The translations under genes were made by a program, and so were the position numbers. This document shows, in pieces, positions 51,164-59,811 of a DNA stretch of 64,000 nt (its first letter is position 1; every line of letters starts with the position of its first letter). Under the pieces are notes generated by a model. That model was not told the origin of the DNA. It saw nothing but the letters and a program-made list of their open reading frames with translations, and ran no database searches. Origin of the DNA: Nitrosococcus watsonii C-113 (GTDB lineage Bacteria > Pseudomonadota > Gammaproteobacteria > Nitrosococcales > Nitrosococcaceae); contig NC_014315.1 in assembly GCF_000143085.1 (NCBI RefSeq), forward strand, positions 124,001 to 188,000. Direction: 5' to 3'.

Positions 51164-51302
51164 GGAGCAACCAGTCAAGGCGATCCTGCATGTTGAGGAA
51201 CCGTCGTCAGGGCACTTCTACTGGCCTGATATTGATGTGGACCTTACTGAAGAAATCATTGAACATCCAGAGCGGTTCCCGAATAAGGCGAAGAGCGCAT
51301 AA
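51039..51302 (+). CDS. DUF2442 domain protein
   Basis: 87 aa. Family pattern VEVTNISRHGVWLLAHDRELFMPEEFPWFKEQPVKAIL followed by a Trp-Pro-Asp segment (HFYWPDIDVDLTEEIIEHPERFP). Starts inside the DUF4160 gene (125-nt overlap), so the two are translationally linked. Partner of DUF4160 in many genomes. The stop TAA overlaps a GCATAAC core. Confidence 0.78.
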   Translation: MSLSARGNTTSAVEVTNISRHGVWLLAHDRELFMPEEFPWFKEQPVKAILHVEEPSSGHFYWPDIDVDLTEEIIEHPERFPNKAKSA

Positions 51303-51388
51303 CGCGGCGCTCAAGCAGACGCCCTGCTTCGTCCATCCTGGCACCCCTCCCGCGCGGGGTGCCGCTCAACTTCGACCCGATAGCGCTT
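51297..51388. repeat. attC-like site after DUF2442 gene
   Basis: Starts with GCATAACG over the DUF2442 stop and ends near CCCGATAGCGC. Its 3' half (51335-51383) is very similar to the 3' half of the site at 49036-49085: both contain CGCGCGGGGTGCCGC, TCAACTTCG and CCCG in the same order, which is expected of attC sites from one integron. The terminal core is degenerate. Confidence 0.5.
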
Positions 51389-51434
51389 CTTGGACATCAT
51401 CAGGTAAAATTCGGCCATAGCCAAGACCAATAAG

Positions 51435-51677
51435 TTGATAGAGAAAATCCTACGAGGCCGATCAGATGCCAGCATAGGCGTTGAAGAGTTGCGTTCATTG
51501 CTGAAGAGCCTGGGCTTTGAAGAACGTATTCGTGGCAGTCATCATATCTATCGCCGTGTCGATATAGAAGAGCGCTTGAACCTTCAGCATGAAGGCGCCA
51601 AAACCAAGCCCTATCAAGTCCATCAAGTACGTGCTGTTATTCTGAAATATCGGCTAGGAGTCGATGACGATGCATAA
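51435..51677 (+). CDS. hicA: HicA-type toxin (mRNA interferase)
   Basis: 80 aa from a TTG start. dsRBD-like HicA fold with the catalytic His in RGSHHIYRR (about 33-41); the pattern VEELRSLLKSLGFEERIRGSHHIYR and the C-terminal KPYQVHQVRAVILKY fit the family. It cleaves mRNA in characterised systems. The hicB gene starts 14 nt before the hicA stop. The TTG start and poor ribosome site suggest low expression. Confidence 0.85.
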   Translation: MIEKILRGRSDASIGVEELRSLLKSLGFEERIRGSHHIYRRVDIEERLNLQHEGAKTKPYQVHQVRAVILKYRLGVDDDA

Positions 51678-51882
51678 ATACGAAGTGATTATTTATTGGA
51701 GTCAAGAAGATAAAACGTTTATAGCTGGGGTGCCGGAGCTGCCTGGTTGCATGGCACATGGACCTACCCAAATGGCGGCATTAGAGAGTGTGAATCAAGC
51801 AATAGAGTTATGGTTGGATACCGCACGGGAATTTAATGATCCCATTCCTGAGCCGAAGGGGCGTCGATTACTGTATGCGTAG
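51664..51882 (+). CDS. hicB: HicB-type antitoxin
   Basis: 72 aa. HicB fold: YEVIIYWSQEDKTFIAGVPELPGCMAHGPTQMAALESVNQAIELWLDTAREFNDPIPEPKGR. This short form lacks a C-terminal DNA-binding helix-turn-helix or ribbon-helix-helix domain, so it probably neutralises HicA directly and may not autoregulate strongly. ATG at 51664 or 51670. The gene ends 1 nt before GGGCGCTAAC. Confidence 0.87.
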   Translation: MTMHKYEVIIYWSQEDKTFIAGVPELPGCMAHGPTQMAALESVNQAIELWLDTAREFNDPIPEPKGRRLLYA

Positions 51883-51883
51883 G

Positions 51884-51932
51884 GCGCTAACCATTTGCTC
51901 AAGCGGACTGCTCTCTTCGGTCGTATCCGCTT
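51884..51932. repeat. attC-like remnant at array end
   Basis: GCGCTAAC (51884-51891) is followed by AAGCGGA (51901-51907) and its complement TCCGCTT (51926-51932) around a CTTCGG-containing loop. No closing R' core is seen. It marks the end of the cassette-like region just before apt. Confidence 0.45.
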
Positions 51933-51952
51933 AGCTCGGCCATTATAGATTA

Positions 51953-52468
51953 TTAGTAATGGACTAGGGAGTGGACAGTATAATCGGAAAGTCTCTCCCG
52001 CCCGTGCAGAAAGTCCAGTTCGATGACGAAGGCGCAAGCTGCTACCGTGGCCCCCAGGCTTTCTACCAGTTCGCAGCTTGCTTTGGCGGTGCCGCCGGTG
52101 GCGAGCAGATCATCTACTAGCAGGACGTTATCCCCAGGACCGAGGGAATCGGTATGGGCCTCCAGGCTGGCAGAGCCATATTCCAGCTGATAGGAGATGC
52201 TTCGGACTTCATAGGGAAGCTTGCCGGATTTGCGCAAGGGGATAAAACCTACCCCCAACTCCCAGGCGACCAGCGCGCCAAAGATAAACCCCCGCGCCTC
52301 TATCCCGCCAACCGCCGTGATACCCTGTTCCAGGAAGGGATGGAGGAGTTGGTGAACCGCTAGCCGTAAGGTGGCGGGGTCTCCGACTAAGGGGGTGATA
52401 TCCTTGAAGAGGACGCCTGGCTTGGGAAAATCGGGGATATCGCGGATTTTAGTTTTGAGCCGCTCCAT
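51953..52468 (-). CDS. apt: Adenine phosphoribosyltransferase
   Basis: Salvages adenine with PRPP to AMP. 171 aa from ATG 52468 (MERLKTKIRDIPDFPKPGVLFKDITPL); the frame is open upstream to 52597 but the family starts at this Met. PRPP-binding loop VLLVDDLLATGGTAKA at about 122-137, GGIEARGFIFGALVAWELG and FIPLRKSGKLPYEV all match Apt. It is transcribed away from the following gene at 52514. Confidence 0.96.
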   Translation of the reverse strand: MERLKTKIRDIPDFPKPGVLFKDITPLVGDPATLRLAVHQLLHPFLEQGITAVGGIEARGFIFGALVAWELGVGFIPLRKSGKLPYEVRSISYQLEYGSASLEAHTDSLGPGDNVLLVDDLLATGGTAKASCELVESLGATVAACAFVIELDFLHGRERLSDYTVHSLVHY

Positions 52469-52513
52469 CGATGCTTTACCTAAGTACACTAGAATTTGAG
52501 GGAGGCACTTTAT

Positions 52514-52798
52514 ATGATTAGGGTTAAACAGACAAATGAAACGGACCCCCTGGCTTTTCTGGTGACTATCACAGAAAGTTCGGGCGAGACGAGCCATCAG
52601 GTTACCCTTTCACAAGGAACCTATCAAAAATTAACGGGCGGTAAGGTCAGCGCCGTGGACTGCGTTCAGGCGGCCTTTATGTTTTTACTAGAACGGGAAC
52701 CGCAAGAAGCTATTCTCGGGCAGTTTGATATTACGGTAATTTCCCATTATTTTCCGGATTTTGAGCGTGAATTACCTCGTTATCTGGAGCAGCTATAA
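52514..52798 (+). CDS. Conserved small protein of unknown function
   Basis: 94 aa from ATG 52514, preceded by GGGAGG. Soluble: MIRVKQTNETDPLAFLVTITES, VTLSQGTYQKLTGGKV, QFDITVISHYFPDFERELPRYL. No known motif. It is divergent from apt and only 2 nt before a lipoprotein gene, so the two are probably co-transcribed. Confidence 0.7.
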   Translation: MIRVKQTNETDPLAFLVTITESSGETSHQVTLSQGTYQKLTGGKVSAVDCVQAAFMFLLEREPQEAILGQFDITVISHYFPDFERELPRYLEQL

Positions 52799-52800
52799 GC

Positions 52801-53451
52801 ATGATGGGTCGCGGTATACCCTTTATCTTTAGCTATTATAGGGCGGGGTTGTTGTTGGCCTTAATGCTTGGCGGATGTACATTGTTTGGCGGCGGGGGGG
52901 ATTCGCCAGGAGGTTATACCCTGGAAGTAGTGCGGGTGCTAGAGCAACCTTCACCCCAGGCCAGGGAACGGATACTAGAGGTGGTTCCCTTTCGGATTAG
53001 CCCTCGTTATCGCAGCCGGCTTTGGCTCTACCAGGAGGCAGGCTCTTGGCATCGGGCGGAGGAGGAGCAGGCTTTTCTCATCCCTCCACAAACCTTGGTG
53101 ACTGACCAGGCGAGTGCCTATTTCAGGCGTTCGGGGTTATTCGGCGCGGTGGTGGAAGGGGAGAGTCGATTACAAGTGACCTATCTTTTGGAAGGTGCGG
53201 TAACGGCGCTGTACGGTGATTTTAGCGATCCCACAGCCCCACGGGCCGTGATGGAAATTCAATTCTTTTTAATTGATCCCCGGCTTGATCCGCCGAAAAC
53301 CCTGCTTAAATCAGGCTTCCGAGCCGAAGCGGAAATCTTGGCGGCAACCCCCCAAGCTCTTATCCACGGATGGAATAATGACCTAGAAAGTATATTAGAG
53401 AACTTCGAAAACGACTTGCGACGGTTATTCGATCATTCCTCACGAGGATAG
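52801..53451 (+). CDS. ABC-type transport auxiliary lipoprotein
   Basis: 216 aa. Signal peptide with lipobox LGGC (Cys at about residue 26), so an outer-membrane or periplasm-facing lipoprotein. The rest (LEVVPFRISPRYRSRLWLYQEAGSWHRAEEEQAFLIPPQTLVTDQASAYFRRSGLFGAVV, LEGAVTALYGDFSDPTAPRAVMEIQFFLID) follows the PqiC/LptE-like auxiliary family linked with Mla/MCE-type lipid transporters. No transporter genes are adjacent here, so the partner must be elsewhere. Confidence 0.75.
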   Translation: MMGRGIPFIFSYYRAGLLLALMLGGCTLFGGGGDSPGGYTLEVVRVLEQPSPQARERILEVVPFRISPRYRSRLWLYQEAGSWHRAEEEQAFLIPPQTLVTDQASAYFRRSGLFGAVVEGESRLQVTYLLEGAVTALYGDFSDPTAPRAVMEIQFFLIDPRLDPPKTLLKSGFRAEAEILAATPQALIHGWNNDLESILENFENDLRRLFDHSSRG

Positions 53452-53738
53452 TGAAAAATTGTTGCGCTGGCGTTAGTGTTTCCGGCACCGCCATGGCGCA
53501 ATATGGTAAGATTCTCTCCGAAAATAGTTTTAAAACTGACTGTTAGCGCTGACAGGAAATTGAGGGCGTTTTGCGATGGATATCCTATAACAATCTCACT
53601 GTTTTTTTAGTGATTGTTAAACATGTTTCGTTTTAGCACAAACCTACTACATTTAAAACCGCTTTGTAAGGATTAGCGTTTTTTCACCTTATTACCTACC
53701 AAAGCGCGACTGAATTCCACGGAGACCGAACACCCATA
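53452..53738. other. Upstream region of gyrA
   Basis: About 290 bp with no gene. It holds an imperfect hairpin (AACAATCTCACT at 53589-53600 with AGTGATTGTT at 53609-53618) and an AT-rich part that probably contains the gyrA promoter. No strong -35/-10 pair was singled out. Confidence 0.4.
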
Positions 53739-56279
53739 ATGGATGAGATAGCCCAGGAAGTTTTCCCGGTTAATATTGAAGATGAAATGAAGCACTCCTA
53801 CCTCGATTACGCCATGAGCGTTATTGTAGGTAGAGCATTGCCTGATGCTCGTGATGGCTTAAAACCCGTGCATCGACGGGTATTGTATGCTATGCGGGAA
53901 TTGGGCAATGATTGGAATAAGCCTTATAAAAAATCAGCCCGTGTGGTAGGCGATGTCATTGGGAAATATCATCCCCACGGGGATGCGGCGGTTTATGATG
54001 CCATCGTGCGGATGGCCCAGCTTTTCTCCATGCGCTGCCCTCTAATCGATGGACAGGGAAATTTTGGCTCTATTGACGGTGACTCTCCTGCAGCCATGCG
54101 TTATACCGAAGTGCGTATGGCTAAAATTGCCCATGAGTTGTTAGCCGATCTCAATAAGGAAACCGTCGATTTTGTTCCTAATTATGACGAGTCCGAGCAT
54201 GAGCCAGCGGTTCTTCCAGCCCGTATACCTAATCTATTGGCAAATGGTTCTTCGGGAATCGCCGTGGGTATGGCGACCAATATTCCGCCCCATAACCTCG
54301 GTGAGTTATTGAATGCCTGCATTGCCCTTATTGATGATCCCGCTTTGAGCATTGCTGGGCTAATGGCCCATATTCCGGGACCTGATTTTCCCACGGCGGG
54401 GATAGTGAACGGTATCCGTGGTATCCAGGAAGCTTATCTGACTGGCCGGGGGCGAATCGTCATGCGAGCCCGGACCCATGTGGAAACCGATGAGGGCAGC
54501 GGCAAACAAAGCATCATCGTCACCGAATTGCCCTATATGGTCAATAAGGCCCGTTTGCTGGAGAAAATCGGCAATTTGGTTAAGGACAAGAAGATCGTGG
54601 GCATTGTAGGGTTGCGGGACGAATCGGACAAAGATGGCATGCGCATGGTGGTGGAGCTGCGCCGGAGCGAAATGCCGGAAGTGGTGTTAAACCAACTTTA
54701 TCTTCATACCCAATTACAGAGTGTCTTTGGCATTAATATGGTGGCTTTGGTCGATGGCCAGCCCCAGTTGCTTAATCTCAAGCTGGCCCTGGAAGTCTTT
54801 TTGCGGCACCGCCAAGAGGTAGTGACCCGGCGGACCATGTTTGAGTTACGCAAGGCGAGGGAGCGAGCCCATGTGCTGGAAGGGTTGGCCATTGCCTTGA
54901 CTAATATTGATTCGATGATCGCTCTTATTAAGGCGTCTTCAAGTCCGGCCGAGGCCCGGGATGGGTTGATAGCGCGTTTTTGGCCGCCAGGCGTTGTGAT
55001 TGATATGCTGCAGCGGGCAGGCGCCGCATCCTCCCCGCCGGAGGAATTGGAAGCCGCTTATGGGCTGCAACGGGACGGTTATCGTTTATCTCCTGCTCAA
55101 GCTCAAGCCATTCTTGAGATGCGTCTCCATCGTCTAACGGGGCTAGAGCAAAGTAAAATTATTGATGAATATGAGCAGGTGATCATTTTTATCTCCGAGT
55201 TACTGGAAATTCTAGCTAATCCGGAACGACTCATGGCCGTCATCCGGGAAGAGTTAATGGAGATGCTAGAGCAATACAGTGCTCCACGCCGCACTGAGAT
55301 TCAGGATAATTATGTGGATCTGCGCTTGGAGGATCTCATCCAAGAAGAAAATGTAGTGGTGACCTTATCCCATAGTGGTTATGCTAAATCCCAAACTTTA
55401 GACACTTACCGTTCGCAGAAGCGAGGGGGTAAGGGTAAGTCAGCGACGGCGATGAAAGAAGAAGACTTTATCGACAAGCTCTTTATCGCCAACACCCATG
55501 ATACCCTGCTATGCTTTTCGAGTCGGGGCAAAGTGTATTGGAAAAAAGTCTATGAACTGCCCCAAGGGTCACGGATAGCCCGGGGTAAACCCTTCGTCAA
55601 CCTCCTGCCTTTGGAGGAAGGAGAGCGGATTAATACGGTATTATCTATCCGTGAATTCGAAAAAGACAAATATATTTTTATGGTAACTGCCTTGGGGGTG
55701 GTCAAGAAAACTTCCCTGGCTGATTTTTCCCGGCCCCGTTCCAGTGGCATTATTGCCCTAGATTTGAGAGAGGGAGATCAATTGGTGGGAGCGGATCTTA
55801 CCGATGGCGAACAGGAAATCATGTTGTTTAGCTCGGGGGGTAAAGTGATTCGCTTTTCGGAGCGGGATGTGCGGCCTCTTGGGCGTACGGCCCGGGGCGT
55901 TAAAGGTATGGAATTGCCCTCGAAACATCGAGTGATTGCCCTTATTATCGCGGCGAGCGGTACTATTTTAACGGCGACCGAATTGGGTTATGGTAAGCGG
56001 ACAGCCATCGCTGAGTACCGTCTCCAAGGCCGGGGAGGGAAGGGCATTATCTCTATTCGGACGACCCCACGGAATGGTGCAGTGGTTGGAGCGGTGCAAG
56101 TAGAAAAGGAGGATGAAGTCGTGCTTATTAGCAATGGGGGCACGCTTATTCGTACTCCAGTGGATAATATTTCTCTTATGGGGCGTAATACGCAAGGCGT
56201 TAAACTCATTAATCTCCAGGAAGGGGAGCGGCTGGTGGGTATTGAGCGCATCGTTGAAGATGGAGAGGCTGGAATATAA
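53739..56279 (+). CDS. gyrA: DNA gyrase subunit A
   Basis: 846 aa catalytic subunit of the type II topoisomerase that introduces negative supercoils. Catalytic Tyr122 in [10 protein letters not shown]; winged-helix region [17 protein letters not shown] at 71-87; C-terminal beta-pinwheel with the GyrA box QKRGGKG at about 560. The numbering matches E. coli GyrA exactly through the quinolone region, where position 83 is Ala instead of Ser and Asp87 is kept. Heads the block of serine and aromatic genes; serC starts 41 nt later. Confidence 0.98.
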   Translation: MDEIAQEVFPVNIEDEMKHSYLDYAMSVIVGRALPDARDGLKPVHRRVLYAMRELGNDWNKPYKKSARVVGDVIGKYHPHGDAAVYDAIVRMAQLFSMRCPLIDGQGNFGSIDGDSPAAMRYTEVRMAKIAHELLADLNKETVDFVPNYDESEHEPAVLPARIPNLLANGSSGIAVGMATNIPPHNLGELLNACIALIDDPALSIAGLMAHIPGPDFPTAGIVNGIRGIQEAYLTGRGRIVMRARTHVETDEGSGKQSIIVTELPYMVNKARLLEKIGNLVKDKKIVGIVGLRDESDKDGMRMVVELRRSEMPEVVLNQLYLHTQLQSVFGINMVALVDGQPQLLNLKLALEVFLRHRQEVVTRRTMFELRKARERAHVLEGLAIALTNIDSMIALIKASSSPAEARDGLIARFWPPGVVIDMLQRAGAASSPPEELEAAYGLQRDGYRLSPAQAQAILEMRLHRLTGLEQSKIIDEYEQVIIFISELLEILANPERLMAVIREELMEMLEQYSAPRRTEIQDNYVDLRLEDLIQEENVVVTLSHSGYAKSQTLDTYRSQKRGGKGKSATAMKEEDFIDKLFIANTHDTLLCFSSRGKVYWKKVYELPQGSRIARGKPFVNLLPLEEGERINTVLSIREFEKDKYIFMVTALGVVKKTSLADFSRPRSSGIIALDLREGDQLVGADLTDGEQEIMLFSSGGKVIRFSERDVRPLGRTARGVKGMELPSKHRVIALIIAASGTILTATELGYGKRTAIAEYRLQGRGGKGIISIRTTPRNGAVVGAVQVEKEDEVVLISNGGTLIRTPVDNISLMGRNTQGVKLINLQEGERLVGIERIVEDGEAGI

Positions 56280-56320
56280 CGAGACCAGCGTGCTAGGAAT
56301 ATTAAAGAGGATATAAGACT

Positions 56321-57403
56321 ATGACTCGTGTTTACAATTTCAGCGCTGGACCGGCCGTGTTGCCTGAAGAAGTCATTATCCAGGCCCGCGACGAAATGCT
56401 TGATTGGCATGGTACCGGGATGTCAGTGATGGAGATGACTCATCGTGGCAAGCAATTTATGGCCATTGCCGAGCAGGCTGAAGCCGATTTTCGGGAACTA
56501 TTGGCTATCCCGGAAAATTACAAAGTTTTGTTCCTTCAAGGGGGAGCTACTAGCCAGTTCGCGATGGTGCCTATGAATTTACTACAGAACAAGAAACAGG
56601 CGGATTATATTTGTACCGGGCATTGGTCTAAAAAAGCTGTTGTCGAAGGGCGCCGATTTGGCGAGATTAATTTAGCGGCCAGCTCCGAGGATACGGGCTT
56701 TCAGCATGTTCCTCCTCATCAGGATTGGAAGCTAGATCCAGAAGCTGCTTATGTTCACTACACACCTAATGAAACCATTGCCGGAGTAGAATTTCATTGG
56801 ATTCCTGACTCAGGAAAAGTGCCTCTAGTAGCTGATATGTCCTCTACTCTTTTGTCACGTCCATTAGATGTCAGTCGCTTTGGCGTCATTTATGCGGGAG
56901 CGCAAAAGAATATTGGCTGCGCGGGTCTAACCGTGGTCATAGTGCGGAATGATTTGATAGGACGGCCCCTGGTCGGGACTCCCGCCATGTTTGATTACCA
57001 AATCCATGCAGACCATAATTCCATGTATAACACGCCGCCCACTTACGCTTGGTATGTGGCCGGACTGGTCTTTAGCTGGCTAAAGCGGAAGGGGGGACTT
57101 GCCGCAATAGCAAAGGTAAACCAAGCTAAAGCAGATACCCTTTACAGCTTTATTGACAGTAACGATTTTTACTACAATCCAGTAGAGCGGGCTTTTCGCT
57201 CTCGCATGAATGTGCCTTTTATTTTGTCCGAGCAGCAGCTTGATGAGATTTTTCTGGAGGAGGCAAAAAAAGCGGGGCTGACTAATCTGAAAGGACACCG
57301 TTCAGTGGGAGGAATGCGGGCAAGCATTTACAATGCTATGTCCCAGGAAGGGGTTGAGACTCTGGTGGAGTTTATGAAAGAGTTTGAACGTACCCGGGCA
57401 TGA
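56321..57403 (+). CDS. serC: Phosphoserine aminotransferase
   Basis: PLP enzyme that makes 3-phosphoserine (and 4-phosphohydroxythreonine for vitamin B6). 360 aa. Hallmarks: YNFSAGPAVLPEEVI start, LFLQGGATSQFAMVPMNLL, the Schiff-base Lys in IYAGAQKNIGCAGL at about 193-206, and TPPTYAWYVAGLVFSWL. AGAGGA precedes the ATG. serA-like and aromatic genes follow in the same direction. Confidence 0.97.
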   Translation: MTRVYNFSAGPAVLPEEVIIQARDEMLDWHGTGMSVMEMTHRGKQFMAIAEQAEADFRELLAIPENYKVLFLQGGATSQFAMVPMNLLQNKKQADYICTGHWSKKAVVEGRRFGEINLAASSEDTGFQHVPPHQDWKLDPEAAYVHYTPNETIAGVEFHWIPDSGKVPLVADMSSTLLSRPLDVSRFGVIYAGAQKNIGCAGLTVVIVRNDLIGRPLVGTPAMFDYQIHADHNSMYNTPPTYAWYVAGLVFSWLKRKGGLAAIAKVNQAKADTLYSFIDSNDFYYNPVERAFRSRMNVPFILSEQQLDEIFLEEAKKAGLTNLKGHRSVGGMRASIYNAMSQEGVETLVEFMKEFERTRA

Positions 57404-57503
57404 AATGAATGTTTTCGAGCCAAGCTCGCTACCCATTTTTGCTCAAGAAGGATGGGGGAGGAATTGCATTATCGATTAAACCAGGGGGGTGGCGGATAAC
57501 CGC

Positions 57504-58667
57504 ATGTATAAGATACTCACGTTGAACAATATTTCTATCGTAGGGCTGGAGCGCTTGCCTCGGGATAAGTATGAGGTGGCCTCCGAGATTCAGCATCCAG
57601 ATGCAATTCTCGTGCGTTCTCATAATATGCATGAGATGACTATTCCACCTACGCTCAAGGCGGTGGGGCGCGCTGGCGCTGGGGTTAACAATATTCCGGT
57701 AACGCGCTTGAGCGAAGAGGGGGTGCCTGTGTTTAACGCTCCTGGTGCGAATGCCAATGCAGTCAAGGAAGCCGTGCTAGCAGGTCTGTTGATATCTGCC
57801 CGTAATATTTGCCAAGCTTGGGATGCTGCCCGCACTTTGGTTGGCACCGATAAGGAGATTCACCGGGAAGTTGAGGCTCAGAAGAAGCGTTTTGTAGGCG
57901 TTGAGCTACCCGGGAGGACCTTGGGGGTTGTCGGCCTCGGATCTATTGGCGTTCAGGTGGCCAATGCCGCCTTAGCACTTGGTATGCGGGTGGTCGGGTA
58001 TGATCCGCAGATCACGGTACAGCGTGCCTGGGCCCTCTCCGCGCAGGTTGAGCAGGCCACTAACCTGGACCATTTATTGTCCCAGGCTGATTTTTTATCC
58101 CTGCATGTTCCGTTGCTGGAGGCTACCCGAGGTTTGATTAACCGGGAACGGTTAAGAAATATAAAGCCGGAAGCAAGACTTCTCAATTTTGCGCGGGCGG
58201 AAATCGTTGATGAAGATGCTGTGGTGGATGCTATAGAAGAAGGGAAGATCGCGGCTTATATTTGCGACTTTCCTAGCAATCGCTTAAAAGGGCATTCCCA
58301 AGTGATTGCCTTGCCCCATCTTGGCGCATCTACTTATGAGGCGGAAGAGAATTGCGCGGTGATGGTGGTGGAGCAGATTCGCGAATTTCTGGAAAATGGT
58401 AATGTGCAAAACTCGGTGAATTTTCCAGAGGCCGTGTTGCCTCGTACTGATAGCTGGCGGCTTGCAATTGCCAACGCCAATATCCCTACTATGGTTGCTC
58501 AAATTTCTACTCACCTAGCTGAAGCAGGCTTGAATATTATCGATATGCTGAATAAGTCCCAGAGTAATTTAGCTTACACGCTCGTGGATGTGGATCGCCC
58601 TATTCCTAAGTATCTAGTGGATGGAATCAGAGCTGTTCAGGGAGTCCTATCGGTGCGGGCCTTGTGA
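57504..58667 (+). CDS. serA: D-3-phosphoglycerate dehydrogenase
   Basis: First enzyme of serine synthesis. 387 aa from ATG 57504 (MYKILTLNNISIVG); a GTG five codons upstream is also open. NAD-binding motif LGVVGLGSIGVQVANAALALGM at about 138-159, catalytic region HVPLLEATRGLINRERL and ALPHLGASTYEAEENCA (His). The C-terminus is an ACT domain (IPTMVAQISTHLAEAGLNIIDM, VQGVLSVRAL), the serine-sensing part in relatives. It stands between serC and pheA. Confidence 0.94.
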   Translation: MYKILTLNNISIVGLERLPRDKYEVASEIQHPDAILVRSHNMHEMTIPPTLKAVGRAGAGVNNIPVTRLSEEGVPVFNAPGANANAVKEAVLAGLLISARNICQAWDAARTLVGTDKEIHREVEAQKKRFVGVELPGRTLGVVGLGSIGVQVANAALALGMRVVGYDPQITVQRAWALSAQVEQATNLDHLLSQADFLSLHVPLLEATRGLINRERLRNIKPEARLLNFARAEIVDEDAVVDAIEEGKIAAYICDFPSNRLKGHSQVIALPHLGASTYEAEENCAVMVVEQIREFLENGNVQNSVNFPEAVLPRTDSWRLAIANANIPTMVAQISTHLAEAGLNIIDMLNKSQSNLAYTLVDVDRPIPKYLVDGIRAVQGVLSVRAL

Positions 58668-58709
58668 TTGATTACAAAGATAACTTGAGCAGGGTTCATT
58701 TTATTTTTA

Positions 58710-59795
58710 ATGGACGATAGTCAACAATTAAGGGAGATTCGGGCGCGTATAGACGCTTTGGATGAACAACTTCAATGCCTCATCAATGAACGCGCCGAGC
58801 TTGCCCGCCAAACGGCACAGATAAAACAAGCAGTTGGTTTGGGGGAAAATTGTTTTCGCCCGGAGCGGGAAGCCGAAATTTTGCGGCGGGTTATTGCGCG
58901 CAATCGGGGACCGCTCAGTGGGCAGGAAATGGCCCGCTTATTTCGGGAAGTTATGTCAGCCTGCCTGGCGCTTGAAACGCCCCTGGTGATTGCTTACCTG
59001 GGTCCAGAGGGAACCTTTACCGAGGCTGCAGCGCTTAAGCATTTTGGTCATTCAGTAAAAACCCGACCGCTTATGGCCATTGATGAGGTTTTTCGTGAAG
59101 TGGAGGCCGGTACGGCTTATTATGGGGTCGTCCCGGTAGAGAACTCCACGGAAGGAGCCGTGACCCACACGTTAGATCGGTTTTTGGTCTCGCCCTTACA
59201 GATTTGTGGTGAGGTAGAATTGCGCATCCACCATCATTTGCTTAGCAGAAACGAAACCATTACCGAAGTAAACCGATTATATGCCCATCAGCAAACGCTG
59301 GCACAATGCCGAGAGTGGCTGGATGCCCACCTGGCAGGATGTGAGCGTATCCCCGTCAGCAGCAATGGGGAAGCGGCGCGGCGAGCTGGGGATGAATCTG
59401 GTTGCGCCGCTATTGCGAGTGACCGGGCCCGCGAGATTTATGGGCTTCGCGCTTTGGCGAGCAATATTGAGGATGAACCTGGCAATACCACCCGTTTTCT
59501 TGTGATTGGCTCTCAAGCCGTGGTTGCTAGCGGGAATGACAAAACGTCGTTGCTGGTCTCAGGCCCGAATCGCCCCGGTTTATTGTATAATCTACTGTGC
59601 CCCTTGGCGGAGTATGGCATTAGCATGACCCGGTTGGAGTCTCGTCCCTCACGGCGCCAGCTTTGGGAATACGTGTTTTTTATTGATGTTGAAGGACATA
59701 TAGACGATTCTAATCTAACTACCGCGCTGGCTACGCTCAAAGAGCGGGCCTCCTTTCTCAAATTATTAGGTTCTTATCCACGGGCGGTAATATAA
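58710..59795 (+). CDS. pheA: Bifunctional chorismate mutase/prephenate dehydratase
   Basis: P-protein of phenylalanine synthesis. 361 aa. AroQ chorismate mutase at about 5-90 (LREIRARIDALDEQLQCLINERAELARQTAQIK), prephenate dehydratase at about 94-270 (VIAYLGPEGTFTEAAALKHFG, GVVPVENSTEGAVTHTLDRF, GNTTRFLVIG) and a C-terminal ACT domain with the Phe-binding SRPSRRQLWEYVFFIDVEGH. All domains are intact. hisC follows 16 nt later. Confidence 0.97.
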   Translation: MDDSQQLREIRARIDALDEQLQCLINERAELARQTAQIKQAVGLGENCFRPEREAEILRRVIARNRGPLSGQEMARLFREVMSACLALETPLVIAYLGPEGTFTEAAALKHFGHSVKTRPLMAIDEVFREVEAGTAYYGVVPVENSTEGAVTHTLDRFLVSPLQICGEVELRIHHHLLSRNETITEVNRLYAHQQTLAQCREWLDAHLAGCERIPVSSNGEAARRAGDESGCAAIASDRAREIYGLRALASNIEDEPGNTTRFLVIGSQAVVASGNDKTSLLVSGPNRPGLLYNLLCPLAEYGISMTRLESRPSRRQLWEYVFFIDVEGHIDDSNLTTALATLKERASFLKLLGSYPRAVI

Positions 59796-59811
59796 GAAGG
59801 TACCATGATGA

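Larger units (their letters stand above)
48003..51932. mobile_element. Integron-cassette-like gene array without integrase
   Basis: Eight short plus-strand genes, most of them not core genes, are separated by attC-like sequences. R''-type cores (GCCTAAC, ATATAAC, GCATAAC, GCGCTAAC) lie at or within about 10 nt of the stop codons of the genes ending at 49670, 50470, 51302 and 51882. R'-type GTTAGGC cores lie at 49082 and 50542, just before the next gene. GC-rich inverted repeats lie between the cores at 48866 and 50478. The order, spacing and gene content (DUF2971, DUF4160/DUF2442, HicAB) match mobile gene cassettes. No integrase or attI site is in the window. Confidence 0.6.

Noticed and set aside
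48003-51932. CRISPR array or phage remnant in the repeat-containing region
   Set aside because: The repeats are not regularly spaced short direct repeats, no cas or phage structural genes occur, and the inverted cores fit attC-like sites better.
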